NCBI GenBank assembly: GCA_913057235.1
Contig: CAJXNI010000007.1
Coordinates: forward strand, 1 to 64,000
DNA: 64,000 bases
Reading direction: 5' to 3'
Source: an uncultured Bacteroidota bacterium
Lineage (GTDB): Bacteria > Bacteroidota > Bacteroidia > Flavobacteriales > Schleiferiaceae
The position numbers and the translations under genes were made by a program. How positions within the stretch are numbered: the first letter of the stretch is position 1; the number at the start of each line of letters is the position of its first letter. The notes beneath the pieces were generated by a model, which was not told the DNA's origin, searched no databases, and saw only the letters and a program-made list of their open reading frames with translations. Below, piece after piece: positions 1-8,104 of this stretch.

Positions 1-78
1 CTCAGGGTGACACCTTTGGCTCCGCTGCGTTTCAGTCTGCCCACTGTGGTCTGCGGTCTGTAAACTGTGGTCTCTGAA

Positions 79-114
79 CTTCCATCTTCCGTCTTCCATC
101 TTCCGTCTTCGGTC
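79..114. repeat. short tandem repeat, 14-bp unit
   Basis: A 14-base unit (cttccatcttccgt) occurs twice back to back at 79-92 and 93-106 and is followed by a decayed third start (cttcggtc). The flanking bases 36-75 also contain a repeated actgtggtct. The region lies just beyond the dinB stop codon. It could be a simple slipped-strand repeat or part of a dispersed intergenic repeat; one window cannot tell. Confidence 0.7.
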
Positions 115-138
115 TTTGTTCTGTCGTCTGATGTCTAT

Positions 139-1362
139 TTAAGCCCTACGATGAGCCAGAATCACCGGGGGCATCCCGTTAAACGGATTCATACGACCTA
201 AGCCCTTACTGTGCATAGTTTTAGCGCGTTTCACAGCATTTATACCGTAGCGATTTCTGATTTTATCCATGGCTTGGTACAGCCTGATGGTTTCTTCGCT
301 GTCTTCAAACAGGTTAATCTGATGGCCGCCTCCCACCAGGTGGCTGCAACGCATGCCCACCAGGCGTACCAGCAGGCGTTTTTGATACAGCTTTTGAAAA
401 AGCTCTTTGGCTACCTGAATGAGGGTGTGGTCATTACTGGTGTAGGGAATGCGCTTTTGCAGGGTGTAGGTGTTAAAATCTGAATAGCGAATTTTTACGG
501 TAAGGCAGGCGGTAAGTTTGTTGCCTTGCCGCAGCTGAAAAGCCAGGTTTTCAGCCATGGCAATAATTAAGGTGTTTAGCTTGTCTACGTCAATGGTGTC
601 TTTTTGAAAAGTGCGCTCCAGTGAAATGGATTTTTTTTCATGGTAAGCCACCACGGGGCTGCTGTCTATACCGTTGGCTTTGAGCCAAATACCCCGGCCA
701 TTTTTACCCATGGCTTTTTCCATGAGCTCTACCGGCATTTCTTGCAAAGTGCGTATGCGCTTTACGCCCATTTGGCTTAAAAGCAAGGTGGTTTTAGTGC
801 CCACCATGGGGATTTTTTTCACCGACAAAGGCGCCAAAAAAGGCTTTTCCGTGCCCTGCGCTACTTCTATTTTATTATTGGGCTTGGCTTCTCCGGTGGC
901 TACCTTGGCCACAGTTTTGTTGGTAGAAAGGCCAAAAGAAATGGGCAGCCCGGTTTCCCGGATGATGCGTTCGCGCATTTCAGAAGCCAGCTTAAAACAG
1001 CCAAAAAAGCGGTCCATCCCGGTCAAGTCGGTGTAAAACTCATCTATACTGGTTTTCTCAAACAGCGGCACTTCTTCTTTAATGATATCGGTAATCATAT
1101 TGGAGAACTTACTGTAGCGGCTGCTATCACCTTTAATGGTAATGGCTTCAGGGCAAAGTTGCAAGGCGGTACGCATGGGCATAGCTGAGTGAATCCCAAA
1201 CTTTCGCGCCTCATAACTGCAAGAAGCTACCACTCCACGGCTGCCCGTGCCGCCTACCAGCACGGGTTTTCCTACTAGTTTAGAATTCTGCAAACGCTCT
1301 ACCGACACAAAAAACGTATCCAAATCTAAATGGGCTATCGTTTTAACCTTTCCTTCTTGCAT
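139..1362 (-). CDS. dinB: DNA polymerase IV (Y-family translesion polymerase)
   Basis: The product is a Y-family polymerase of about 407 residues, the normal length for DinB, which copies past damaged bases. The N-terminal catalytic motif HLDLDTFFVSVE and the palm motif SIDEFY carry the metal-binding Asp/Glu residues. The helix-hairpin-helix region (IPMVGTKTTLLLSQMG) and a little-finger domain follow. I chose the ATG at 1362, which gives MQEGKVKTIAHLD. The 18 extra residues upstream are hydrophobic, do not fit the family and overlap the promoter. It is transcribed leftward and alone. No other SOS gene is next to it, although an orphan umuD lies 48 kb away in this window. Confidence 0.95.
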   Translation of the reverse strand: MQEGKVKTIAHLDLDTFFVSVERLQNSKLVGKPVLVGGTGSRGVVASCSYEARKFGIHSAMPMRTALQLCPEAITIKGDSSRYSKFSNMITDIIKEEVPLFEKTSIDEFYTDLTGMDRFFGCFKLASEMRERIIRETGLPISFGLSTNKTVAKVATGEAKPNNKIEVAQGTEKPFLAPLSVKKIPMVGTKTTLLLSQMGVKRIRTLQEMPVELMEKAMGKNGRGIWLKANGIDSSPVVAYHEKKSISLERTFQKDTIDVDKLNTLIIAMAENLAFQLRQGNKLTACLTVKIRYSDFNTYTLQKRIPYTSNDHTLIQVAKELFQKLYQKRLLVRLVGMRCSHLVGGGHQINLFEDSEETIRLYQAMDKIRNRYGINAVKRAKTMHSKGLGRMNPFNGMPPVILAHRRA

Positions 1363-1385
1363 TGCTATTAAAATTAGAATGACAA

Positions 1386-1416
1386 CAAAATTAGAAATTA
1401 TCAAAGCGGTGCGCAA
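1386..1416 (-). promoter_or_regulatory. Bacteroidota-type promoter of dinB
   Basis: On the minus strand the -7 box TAATTTTG (1393-1386) is preceded by TTG (1416-1414) with a 20-base spacer, matching the TTG-N17-20-TAnnTTTG pattern of Bacteroidota. It ends about 24 bases upstream of the dinB ATG. This position also supports the shorter dinB start. Confidence 0.6.
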
Positions 1417-1689
1417 CGCTTTTCAAAAGTTTCAAAGCTTAATCCTTAAGGCTGAGGGAGAAAAAAAATTGGATTTCCGCTAAGACTTTGAAAGTCTGCT
1501 CATTGAGAATAAACAATTGATAAAGAGTAGTTTATAATTCAGCACAAGCCCACTCTCAATACGAAAATGAGGAGCATTTCCAATGGCCCCCAGACCTTTA
1601 GATGGCCCTGGCCGATATTACCAAAGCCTGCGGCAAAAAAAAGCAGAAGACACCGCCTTTGTTTTTTTAAAGTTTTTTTTAGGGATGGA
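1417..1689. other. gene-poor spacer
   Basis: I see no convincing gene in this 273-base stretch. Short reading frames on both strands have no recognisable start context or motif. Two A-rich tracts (1460-1468 and 1636-1643) are present, and the right end abuts the stop of the truncated PNPOx-like gene. Confidence 0.5.
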
Positions 1690-2127
1690 TTATTCCACGC
1701 CAAATTTTTCATTTTCGCCCAAATCAGGCTTTTCGGCATCGGTTAAGTTAGCTTTGGCCACTTCAAAGAGTTGCACCAGTTTATGGTCTTTCACCTTCCA
1801 ATGCTCACCCTTGTTAATTTTCACTTTCAGCATAATTATATCGTCATCTTCTTCGCCTTCGCTAAACCAGGCCGCCACGTAAGAATTCCAATAGCGATCT
1901 ATCAGCTCTTGGTCTTCTGACAGGCGCGCCTTACCACTCATTGATACGTATACTCCTTTGCCCGGATCACTGAAACTAATGCAAACATCGCGGTCATTGT
2001 CAATCTCAAACACTTTAGATGCACTTTTAGAGGTGTAGAAAAAAAGGGTTCCATCATAGGCATCTTGCACCAACTGCATGGGCCGTGCTCTCATACTGCT
2101 TCCTTCTTGATTTTTAGTGGTTAGCAA
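1690..2127 (-). pseudogene. PNPOx-like general stress protein, N-terminally truncated
   Basis: The 145-residue product resembles the pyridoxamine-phosphate-oxidase-like flavin-binding general stress proteins (COG3871 type). Typical segments are MLTTKNQEGSSMRARPM, the GTLFFYTSKSASK strand, the CISFSDP strand and AAWFSEGEEDDDI. Family members usually have 20-30 residues before the MLTT strand. Here only a TTG codon stands at that point, and an in-frame TAA lies four codons upstream, so the first helix is missing. The next minus-strand reading frame (2129-2350) is in another frame and does not encode that helix. It may be a remnant, or a functional short form started at TTG. It is followed by no clear terminator. 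Confidence 0.55.
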
Positions 2128-2128
2128 C

Positions 2129-2350
2129 TTATTTTTTTAAAGTATCACGGTCTACCATCCAATTTACTATTTGAGCTCTCGTCATTGGGGCCTTACAATC
2201 TAAGAACTTCAGACCTTCCATCTTATAAGGCACCCCAGTTTTTTCTAGTGCAGTGACATACATTTCGAGTAAACTGTCCTTGCTGACCTGTAAAATAGTA
2301 TCACGCTGCTCCATGCCACCTCCGGTGCGGTAGGTGCTACAAATTATCAC
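2129..2350 (-). CDS. small hypothetical ORF upstream of the truncated PNPOx-like gene
   Basis: This is a 73-residue frame starting at GTG; an internal ATG at residue 13 is an alternative start. It ends at a TAA one base before the TTG of the PNPOx-like frame. The composition is protein-like (charged, with a central FLDCKAPMTRAQIVNW segment), but I recognise no family. It has no signal peptide or membrane segment. It could be a real small protein, or a scrap left by the event that removed the 5' end of its neighbour. Evidence for expression is weak. Confidence 0.3.
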   Translation of the reverse strand: MIICSTYRTGGGMEQRDTILQVSKDSLLEMYVTALEKTGVPYKMEGLKFLDCKAPMTRAQIVNWMVDRDTLKK

Positions 2351-2520
2351 TTCTGAAATGGATTAAGTATCATTCTCAGATAAATGCTTTGTTTCAGTTA
2401 CCAGCAAAAAGCGATTTAAGGACACAGGATATAAGATTTTTGGTTCAGAAACTAAAAGGTAAGATTTCCCTAAATACACTTTCTTTTCAATCATTCTTCA
2501 ATCCCTACCTTTGCTCACTT

Positions 2521-3540
2521 ATGCAAAAATTGGAGCTGTTTACCCAAGCCGTACGCGAGGCCTTACCGGAACCCAAGAACATTGTCATTACCAACCACAT
2601 TAACCCCGATGGGGATGCCGTGGGCAGCGCCCTGGCCCTAGCCGCCCTCTTGCAATCAGAAGGGCATCAGGTGCAGGTAATTATGCCGAATGACTATGCG
2701 GCCAACCTCAAGTGGTTAGAAGGCAGTGATCAAGTGTTCATTTTTGCCCGCCAGCAAGCGCAAAGTGAGCAAACCCTGGCTATGGCCGATGTGATTTTCC
2801 ACCTGGATTACAATTCCCTCAAGCGCTCGGGGCCCATGCAAGAGGCTTTGGAAAAGGCTAGTGCCACAAAATTTGTGATAGACCATCATCAGCAACCCGA
2901 GGATTTTGCCGATGCCCTGTATTCTGATACCACCATGAGCAGCACCTGTGAAATGATTTACCATTTTACCGTAGCCATGGGCTGGCAGTCTAAAGTAAGC
3001 CTGGCTGTTGCTGAAGCCATTTACCTGGGTTTGGTTACCGATACCGGAAACTTCCGTTTTGCCAGCACCACCTCCGCTACCCATCAGGCGGCCGCCTTTT
3101 TGCTTGAAAAGGGTGTGAACCCGGGTACTTTAACAAGCCGTATTTACGACAGCAACCCACCCGCGCGCCTACGTCTCTTGAGTCGCATGTTAAATCGCAT
3201 GGAAGTGCAAGAAGAGCTCAGTGCCGTCATTCTCAGCTTAGAAGCGAAAGACTTTGAAGAACTGGGCTATGAAAAAGGCATTTTAGAGGGCTTTGTAAAT
3301 TACGGCCTTTCCCTGCAAGGGATTGAAATTAGCGTTTTGGCCTACCCCGGAGCAGAAGGCGTAAAAATGAGTTTTAGGAGTAAGACCACTTTTGACGTTA
3401 ACACCTTTGCCCGCACCTATTTCAACGGTGGGGGCCACACCAACGCAGCCGGGGCGCTTTCGCCCTACAAAACATTGGAAGAAACCCTGAGTCACTTGCG
3501 CAAACACCTTAAAGACCATCAAGATGAAATACCTTCCTAG
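2521..3540 (+). CDS. nrnA: DHH-family phosphoesterase, NrnA-type oligoribonuclease / pAp phosphatase
   Basis: The 339-residue protein carries all DHH/DHHA1 signatures: NPDGDAVGS (metal site), HLDYN, the DHH triad in VIDHHQQ, GLVTDTGNFRF, and the C-terminal substrate motif GGGHTNAAG. NrnA proteins degrade nanoRNA and often dephosphorylate 3'-phosphoadenosine 5'-phosphate; they act in the cytoplasm. The ATG at 2521 (MQKLELF) begins where the family begins; the 44 residues readable upstream look like noncoding sequence. The 3' end overlaps gldI by 17 bases, so it heads a tightly coupled operon with gldI and two PPIase genes. Substrate preference cannot be read from sequence. Confidence 0.92.
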   Translation: MQKLELFTQAVREALPEPKNIVITNHINPDGDAVGSALALAALLQSEGHQVQVIMPNDYAANLKWLEGSDQVFIFARQQAQSEQTLAMADVIFHLDYNSLKRSGPMQEALEKASATKFVIDHHQQPEDFADALYSDTTMSSTCEMIYHFTVAMGWQSKVSLAVAEAIYLGLVTDTGNFRFASTTSATHQAAAFLLEKGVNPGTLTSRIYDSNPPARLRLLSRMLNRMEVQEELSAVILSLEAKDFEELGYEKGILEGFVNYGLSLQGIEISVLAYPGAEGVKMSFRSKTTFDVNTFARTYFNGGGHTNAAGALSPYKTLEETLSHLRKHLKDHQDEIPS

Positions 3541-4093
3541 CCTGCGCGCACTGTTAAGCCTTGTGGCTTGTATGCTGCTGAACCTGGCTTTGTGGCAATG
3601 CTCCGGACAAAATAATGAGGGTACGCCAGCGCCTACCGCTCAGGAAAAGCGCGAGCAACAAATACAGCGGCAACGCCAATTTATAGAGCGCGAGAACGAG
3701 AGTATTCAGGCCTACCTGAAAGACCGTGGCTTTGATTGGCAGCGAGACGGCAGCGGCATGTACTACAGCATTTCGCGCGACAGCAGCAATTTGGAGCCCA
3801 TAAAATCAGAAGACCAGGTGTTTTACAACTATAAAATTCACATGCTCAACGGCTCACTTTTGTATTCTTCAGATGAAAGTGGTACCCAAAGCTTGCTAGT
3901 AGATAAACAAGATGCCGTAATTGGCTTGCATCAGGCGCTTAAGCGGCTCACCCTTGGTGATACAGGCCTATTTATTTTACCTTCGCACCTGGCCTATGGC
4001 GTAAGCGGAGATCAGGACCGCGTGCCGCCTTTAACGGCTTTACAGTACGAAATTCAAGTAGTAAACATTCAAAAATCAAAAACAAGAAAATGA
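3524..4093 (+). CDS. gldI: GldI-like FKBP-type peptidyl-prolyl isomerase lipoprotein
   Basis: A 189-residue secreted protein with an N-terminal hydrophobic segment ending at a Cys near residue 26, then a charged Gln/Arg-rich linker and one FKBP domain (VFYNYKIHMLNG, then LPSHLAYG and PPLTALQYEIQVV). In Flavobacterium, GldI is a lipoprotein PPIase needed for gliding and stability of the T9SS/gliding machinery, and it sits beside the NrnA-like gene, as here. The segment before the Cys reads LALWQC, with Gln at -1 where Gly/Ala/Ser is usual, so lipidation is likely but not certain. The start overlaps nrnA, and the stop overlaps the next gene by four bases (ATGA), which suggests translational coupling. 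Confidence 0.8.
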   Translation: MKYLPSLRALLSLVACMLLNLALWQCSGQNNEGTPAPTAQEKREQQIQRQRQFIERENESIQAYLKDRGFDWQRDGSGMYYSISRDSSNLEPIKSEDQVFYNYKIHMLNGSLLYSSDESGTQSLLVDKQDAVIGLHQALKRLTLGDTGLFILPSHLAYGVSGDQDRVPPLTALQYEIQVVNIQKSKTRK

Positions 4094-5274
4094 GAAACGT
4101 TTTTGCCACAGCAGCCATTTTATTGGGCTTGCTAAGTAGTTGCAGCTCTCAGCCCGTTCAACAAACCGAAGCGAAGAGCAATGATAGTGAGAGTAGTCTT
4201 TTAAACAAGCAGAGTGTAAGAGATACCGTCAATGTGATTGTAAACGGAGACAGTATTTCAGATTTGCAGAATGGTCTTTATACTAAGTTTGAAACTAACA
4301 AAGGCGATATTCTGGTAAAACTCAATACAGAGAAAGCGCCTCTAACCAGCGCCAATTTTGTGGCCTTGGCCGAGGGAAACCACCCCGCTGTGAGTGAGCA
4401 GTACAAAGGAAAGCCCTTTTACGATGGCCTCACTTTTCACCGTGTAATTCCTAACTTTATGATTCAAGGCGGTGATCCTCAAGGCAATGGCATGGGCGGC
4501 CCGGGTTATAAGTTTGACAATGAAACATCCCCTGAGCTAAGCCATGAGAAAGGTGTGATTTCCATGGCCAACAGCGGCCCTAATACCAACGGTAGCCAAT
4601 TTTTTATTACCGTGGCTAATACCAAGCAGCTAGACGGCAGCTACAATGTTTTTGGTAAGGTGGTAGCTGGTCAGGCTGTAGCCGATTCCATTAGTGCTGT
4701 GCCGCGTAACAATCGCGATAAGCCTAATGAGCCGGTAATTATGGAGACGGTGAAAATCATTCGCATTGGCAAAGAGGCCAAAGATTTTGATGCCCCTGCC
4801 GTGTTTAATCAGGTGCAGGAAGAAAAGGCGGCCGCTGAAGCAGAGGCTAAAGCCGAAGAGCAAGCTAAAATTGAGGAACTTACCGCCAACGCCCAAAAAA
4901 CGGCCAGCGGTTTGTACTATGAAGTGCTGGAAAAAGGCGAAGGTCCCAAGCCTGAGCAAGGCCAAACCGTACTCACCAATTACGCAGGATATTTAGTAGA
5001 CGGCACCCTGTTTGACTCTTCTATTGAAGAGGTGGCCAAAGCGGGTGGCAAGTACAATCCGCAGCGTACCTATGAGCCTTTTCCAGTACAGGTTGGTCCG
5101 CAAGCGCGCGTGATTCAAGGCTGGAAAGAAGCCTTAAGTATGATGCAAGTAGGCGACAAGTGGAAACTAATTATTCCACCCAATTTAGGTTACGGTAGCC
5201 GCGGTGCCGGTGGAGTAATTCCTCCCGATGCCTGGTTGGTATTTGAAGTGGAAATGGTGAAAATTCAGGAATAA
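4090..5274 (+). CDS. cyclophilin-FKBP fusion lipoprotein (two-domain PPIase)
   Basis: This is a 394-residue exported PPIase. A signal peptide with a good lipobox (LLSSC, Cys about residue 18) is followed by a linker and a cyclophilin domain ([17 protein letters not shown] and GSQFFIT, about residues 65-225). Then come an Ala/Glu-rich helical linker ([14 protein letters not shown]) and an FKBP domain (about 285-394) ending [15 protein letters not shown]. Two unrelated folds that both isomerise prolyl bonds are thus joined in one periplasm-facing chaperone. It overlaps gldI by four bases and the following paralogue by one base (TAATG). The natural clients may be outer-membrane or T9SS substrates; this is inferred from gldI linkage only. 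Confidence 0.88.
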   Translation: MRNVFATAAILLGLLSSCSSQPVQQTEAKSNDSESSLLNKQSVRDTVNVIVNGDSISDLQNGLYTKFETNKGDILVKLNTEKAPLTSANFVALAEGNHPAVSEQYKGKPFYDGLTFHRVIPNFMIQGGDPQGNGMGGPGYKFDNETSPELSHEKGVISMANSGPNTNGSQFFITVANTKQLDGSYNVFGKVVAGQAVADSISAVPRNNRDKPNEPVIMETVKIIRIGKEAKDFDAPAVFNQVQEEKAAAEAEAKAEEQAKIEELTANAQKTASGLYYEVLEKGEGPKPEQGQTVLTNYAGYLVDGTLFDSSIEEVAKAGGKYNPQRTYEPFPVQVGPQARVIQGWKEALSMMQVGDKWKLIIPPNLGYGSRGAGGVIPPDAWLVFEVEMVKIQE

Positions 5275-6206
5275 TGCAGGCAGGAATTTATGCCAGGTTT
5301 ACCACTACCCGTGGTGAAATTCTGGCGCGTTTAGAGCATGACAAAGCCCCTTTAACGGTGGCCAATTTTGTAGGCCTGGCTGAAGGGAAAATTGAAAATG
5401 ATGCCAAGCCATCGGGGCAACCCTTTTACGATGGGTTAAGCTTTCACCGGGTGATTGACAACTTTATGATTCAAGGGGGCGACCCTAAAGGCAATGGCAC
5501 CGGTGGCCCGGGATACAAGTTCACCGATGAGTTTCATCCAGATTTAACTCACGATGAGCCGGGTGTGCTCAGCATGGCCAACGCGGGCCCCAATACCAAC
5601 GGCAGTCAGTTTTTTATCACCCATGTAGAAACGCCTTGGTTAGACAACAAGCACACCGTTTTTGGAAAGGTGATTGAAGGCCAGGCCGTGGTAGACGAGG
5701 TGAAACAAGGTGATACCTTGGAAAAGCTGGAAATTGTTCGCGTAGGTGACGAAGCCCAAGCCTGGGATGCGCAAATGGTCTTTGAAGAATTTGTGGCTAC
5801 CGAAAAAGAAAAGGCGGCCGAACAGGCTAAGCTGGAGGATGAAAAACTAGCTAAGGTAAGCGAGGGTTTCGACCAAACAGATTCGGGTTTACGGTACAAA
5901 ATCACTCAAAAAACCGAAGGTAAGGCGGCTAAGGCCGGAGACTTTGTTTCCGTACACTACCGTGGCAGCCTTTTAGACGGGACCGTTTTTGACGAATCAT
6001 TTTCAAGAAACCGCCCCATCGACTTTCCGCTGGGCGGAGGCCGGGTAATTGCCGGCTGGGATGAAGGCATTGCCCTCTTAAAAGAAGGTGAGGAAGCGGA
6101 ATTGATTATTCCCCCCAACTTGGCCTACGGTGCGCAAGGTGCCGGTGGCGTTATTCCGCCTAATGCCTGGCTCAAATTTGAGGTAAAGCTGGTAGCAATT
6201 AACTAG
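5274..6206 (+). CDS. cyclophilin-FKBP fusion, probably cytoplasmic
   Basis: This 310-residue protein is a paralogue of the preceding gene with the same order: cyclophilin ([24 protein letters not shown]), an Ala/Glu/Lys-rich linker ([14 protein letters not shown]) and FKBP ([17 protein letters not shown] through [15 protein letters not shown]). It begins directly in the first strand of the cyclophilin fold and has no signal peptide, so it should stay in the cytoplasm. Its ATG shares one base with the upstream stop. The simplest reading is a tandem duplication followed by loss (or gain) of export, giving matched PPIases on both sides of the inner membrane. The operon ends just after it at a hairpin. 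Confidence 0.88.
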   Translation: MQAGIYARFTTTRGEILARLEHDKAPLTVANFVGLAEGKIENDAKPSGQPFYDGLSFHRVIDNFMIQGGDPKGNGTGGPGYKFTDEFHPDLTHDEPGVLSMANAGPNTNGSQFFITHVETPWLDNKHTVFGKVIEGQAVVDEVKQGDTLEKLEIVRVGDEAQAWDAQMVFEEFVATEKEKAAEQAKLEDEKLAKVSEGFDQTDSGLRYKITQKTEGKAAKAGDFVSVHYRGSLLDGTVFDESFSRNRPIDFPLGGGRVIAGWDEGIALLKEGEEAELIIPPNLAYGAQGAGGVIPPNAWLKFEVKLVAIN

Positions 6207-6233
6207 AAAACACCACCACGCTCTTATAGAAGG

Positions 6234-6290
6234 CCCTCAGCGGTTTTCCTGAAAGTTCATTCTAGGAAAACGGTTGAGGGACTTTTTATT
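6234..6290 (+). terminator. intrinsic terminator of the nrnA-gldI-PPIase operon
   Basis: A long hairpin has arms at 6234-6250 (ccctcagcggttttcct) and 6264-6280, pairing over 17 positions with a small internal mismatch. It is followed by a T-rich tract at 6283-6290. It lies 28 bases after the last stop codon. Confidence 0.8.
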
Positions 6291-6464
6291 TGCCCTCTAC
6301 TTGAGATGCTTTTTCAGTTAATCTTCAATTAACGGTGTAAAAACATCGCTGATTGCTTTTGTTAACTAATAGGACTGAGTCTAGAAAATTAACCAAGGGA
6401 TAGTAAGGGATGAGTGCTAAAAAATAAACCATATAAATTCAATACGTTATCAATATTTAATCGG

Positions 6465-8052
6465 TGGCTTTTTGCTCTTTTCTAGGGGTGCGGCCCTGGA
6501 CGCGCAGAATAAACTGCAATAAGACTCTACCCACACTATAAAGGTTGCCACTAAGGGAAACGCCAATTTTTTTTGTTGTTGAGCAGGCCTTAGCCGGTGA
6601 CCCTCGCGCTAATCAAGGGGGTAATCCTAGTATAGGTTACACGGTTGGCTGCAACAGTTTCTACAACCCGGCATAGGTAGTAATCGATTTAAAGGAAAAT
6701 CATCAAATCAGTGAGCTTTGGTATTTCGACCCCTTTGGCAGAGACACCATTAAAATTTATTCAGGTACACTTGGTAATTGGCAATTGGAAAAGGCTTTTT
6801 TAACCATTAACTTGATGCAGTGGCTTTCCATATCTATCAATGAAAATTTGAAGCTCCTGCGCTTAGAGTTTAAATCGGCCGAGGCTCAAGTGGCCGAAAT
6901 TGTCTTGTACGGAACAGCCCTTGCTACTAATATCTCCAACTTACCTGCGCCTTTACTGCATACCCCAACTACCATGGGTCAGTTGATAGGGACCAACGCT
7001 TTTATTGATGATCCCAAAAACATGATTGCCAACACCACCGGAACGCTTAGGGAGTACCACAGCTGGCAGTGGGATGAAGGCAACCAGGATGCCAGCTACC
7101 CGGGATACCCCAATAACCAATACGCCTGGAACCGCAGCACGGGTTTCCCAGCAGATGTGTTAAACTTTCACCACTACAGCAATGAGGGGGACGGCCAAGA
7201 CGGCAAAGCCACCCGTGGCATTAGCCCAGAGTCCGACCGCCTAAAGCAAAAGCTCCAATGAATTGTAGCTTAGCGCGATACCTATTTACCAGGAAAGGAA
7301 ATCTGGCTTACAGAGTTTGGCCAAGATACTAATATTAACTCCCCGCAAGGGGTACGGCCTAACCAGAGAAACAACGCCCAGGAAGTGCAGGCGTAATGGA
7401 TTGTGCGTAGTATTCTGGTGATTACGGCCAGCGGCATTGACCGGGCTCAGCTGTTTATGCTTAGAGATGTAAACGCACCCAAACCTACTAATTACAATAG
7501 TTCAGGCCTTACCAATGAAAAATGGAATGGGCAACAGTTTAAAATGAGCTATCTCTACCTGGCCGGATTTAAAAAGGCTGTGGAGCGTCACCAATTTGTG
7601 CAAGAGTTGCCTAGTGGCGATGCTCGCATGAATCTGTATGAGTTCAAGAACCAAAGAGGAGATTTAACCCTGTATGCGGTTTTGGTGAATCTGTCTTTAT
7701 CACAAAGCCGATTTAGCTGTGCCGATTTGAGCGAAGGCGCCAGCGTGGATACCCTTACCATGCAGCTGATAGGCCAGAAATACTATCGGCTCACAGCCAA
7801 TGGGAAGTATTTCCTAACCCTACCACGGCCAAGCTTACTTTGGGGTTTTAGCCCGATGTTAAACTACAGCAGGCTACAGTAAGAGTTGCAGATTTAAGTG
7901 GCAAGGTGATTCTTGAAAAGGCTATAGCAACCCCAATGGGGCAGTATCAAGAAGTGCAGCTGAACCTGAATGACCAGAGCAGCGGAGTGTATTTTGTCTC
8001 CGTGTCTTCAGAAGGTTTTCAAACAGAAGTAAAGAAAGTAGTTAAAATGTAG
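6465..8052 (+). pseudogene. decayed secreted glycosidase-like gene with T9SS sorting tail
   Basis: The pieces of one large secreted enzyme can be followed across about 1.6 kb. There is a relic of an N-terminal export region near 6465-6520, then a discoidin-like carbohydrate-binding stretch (EQALAGDPR through AQVAEIVLYG). An (alpha/beta)8-type catalytic core follows (YHSWQWDEGN, then IWLTEFGQD, whose Glu resembles the nucleophile of clan GH-A enzymes). A C-terminal T9SS type A tail closes it (PNPTTAKL ... SGVYFVSV ... VKM). The frame is broken by a shift before 6580, by in-frame stops at 7259 (TGA), 7271 (TAG) and 7394 (TAA, probably from CAA), by a shift near 7810 and by a further TAG after the PNPTT segment. 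It cannot make a full protein. Confidence 0.85.
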
Positions 8053-8065
8053 ATTTGGTGTTGGT

Positions 8066-8104
8066 AAAAAAGGGATGCGGCCTTTTTGAGCGTCCCTTTT
8101 TTTT
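8066..8104. terminator. bidirectional terminator hairpin
   Basis: The stem aaaagggatgc / gcgtccctttt (one wobble pair) has an A-run on its left and a T-run on its right, so it can end transcription from both sides. It sits between the remnant ending at 8052 and the stop codon of the outer-membrane receptor at 8103. Confidence 0.75.

Noticed and set aside
1-138. CRISPR-like array at the left edge
   Set aside because: The repeats are short (10-14 bases), directly adjacent and without spacers.
1539-1739. Minus-strand ORF of 66 residues
   Set aside because: It overlaps the end of the PNPOx-like frame, has no family features and looks like a chance frame.
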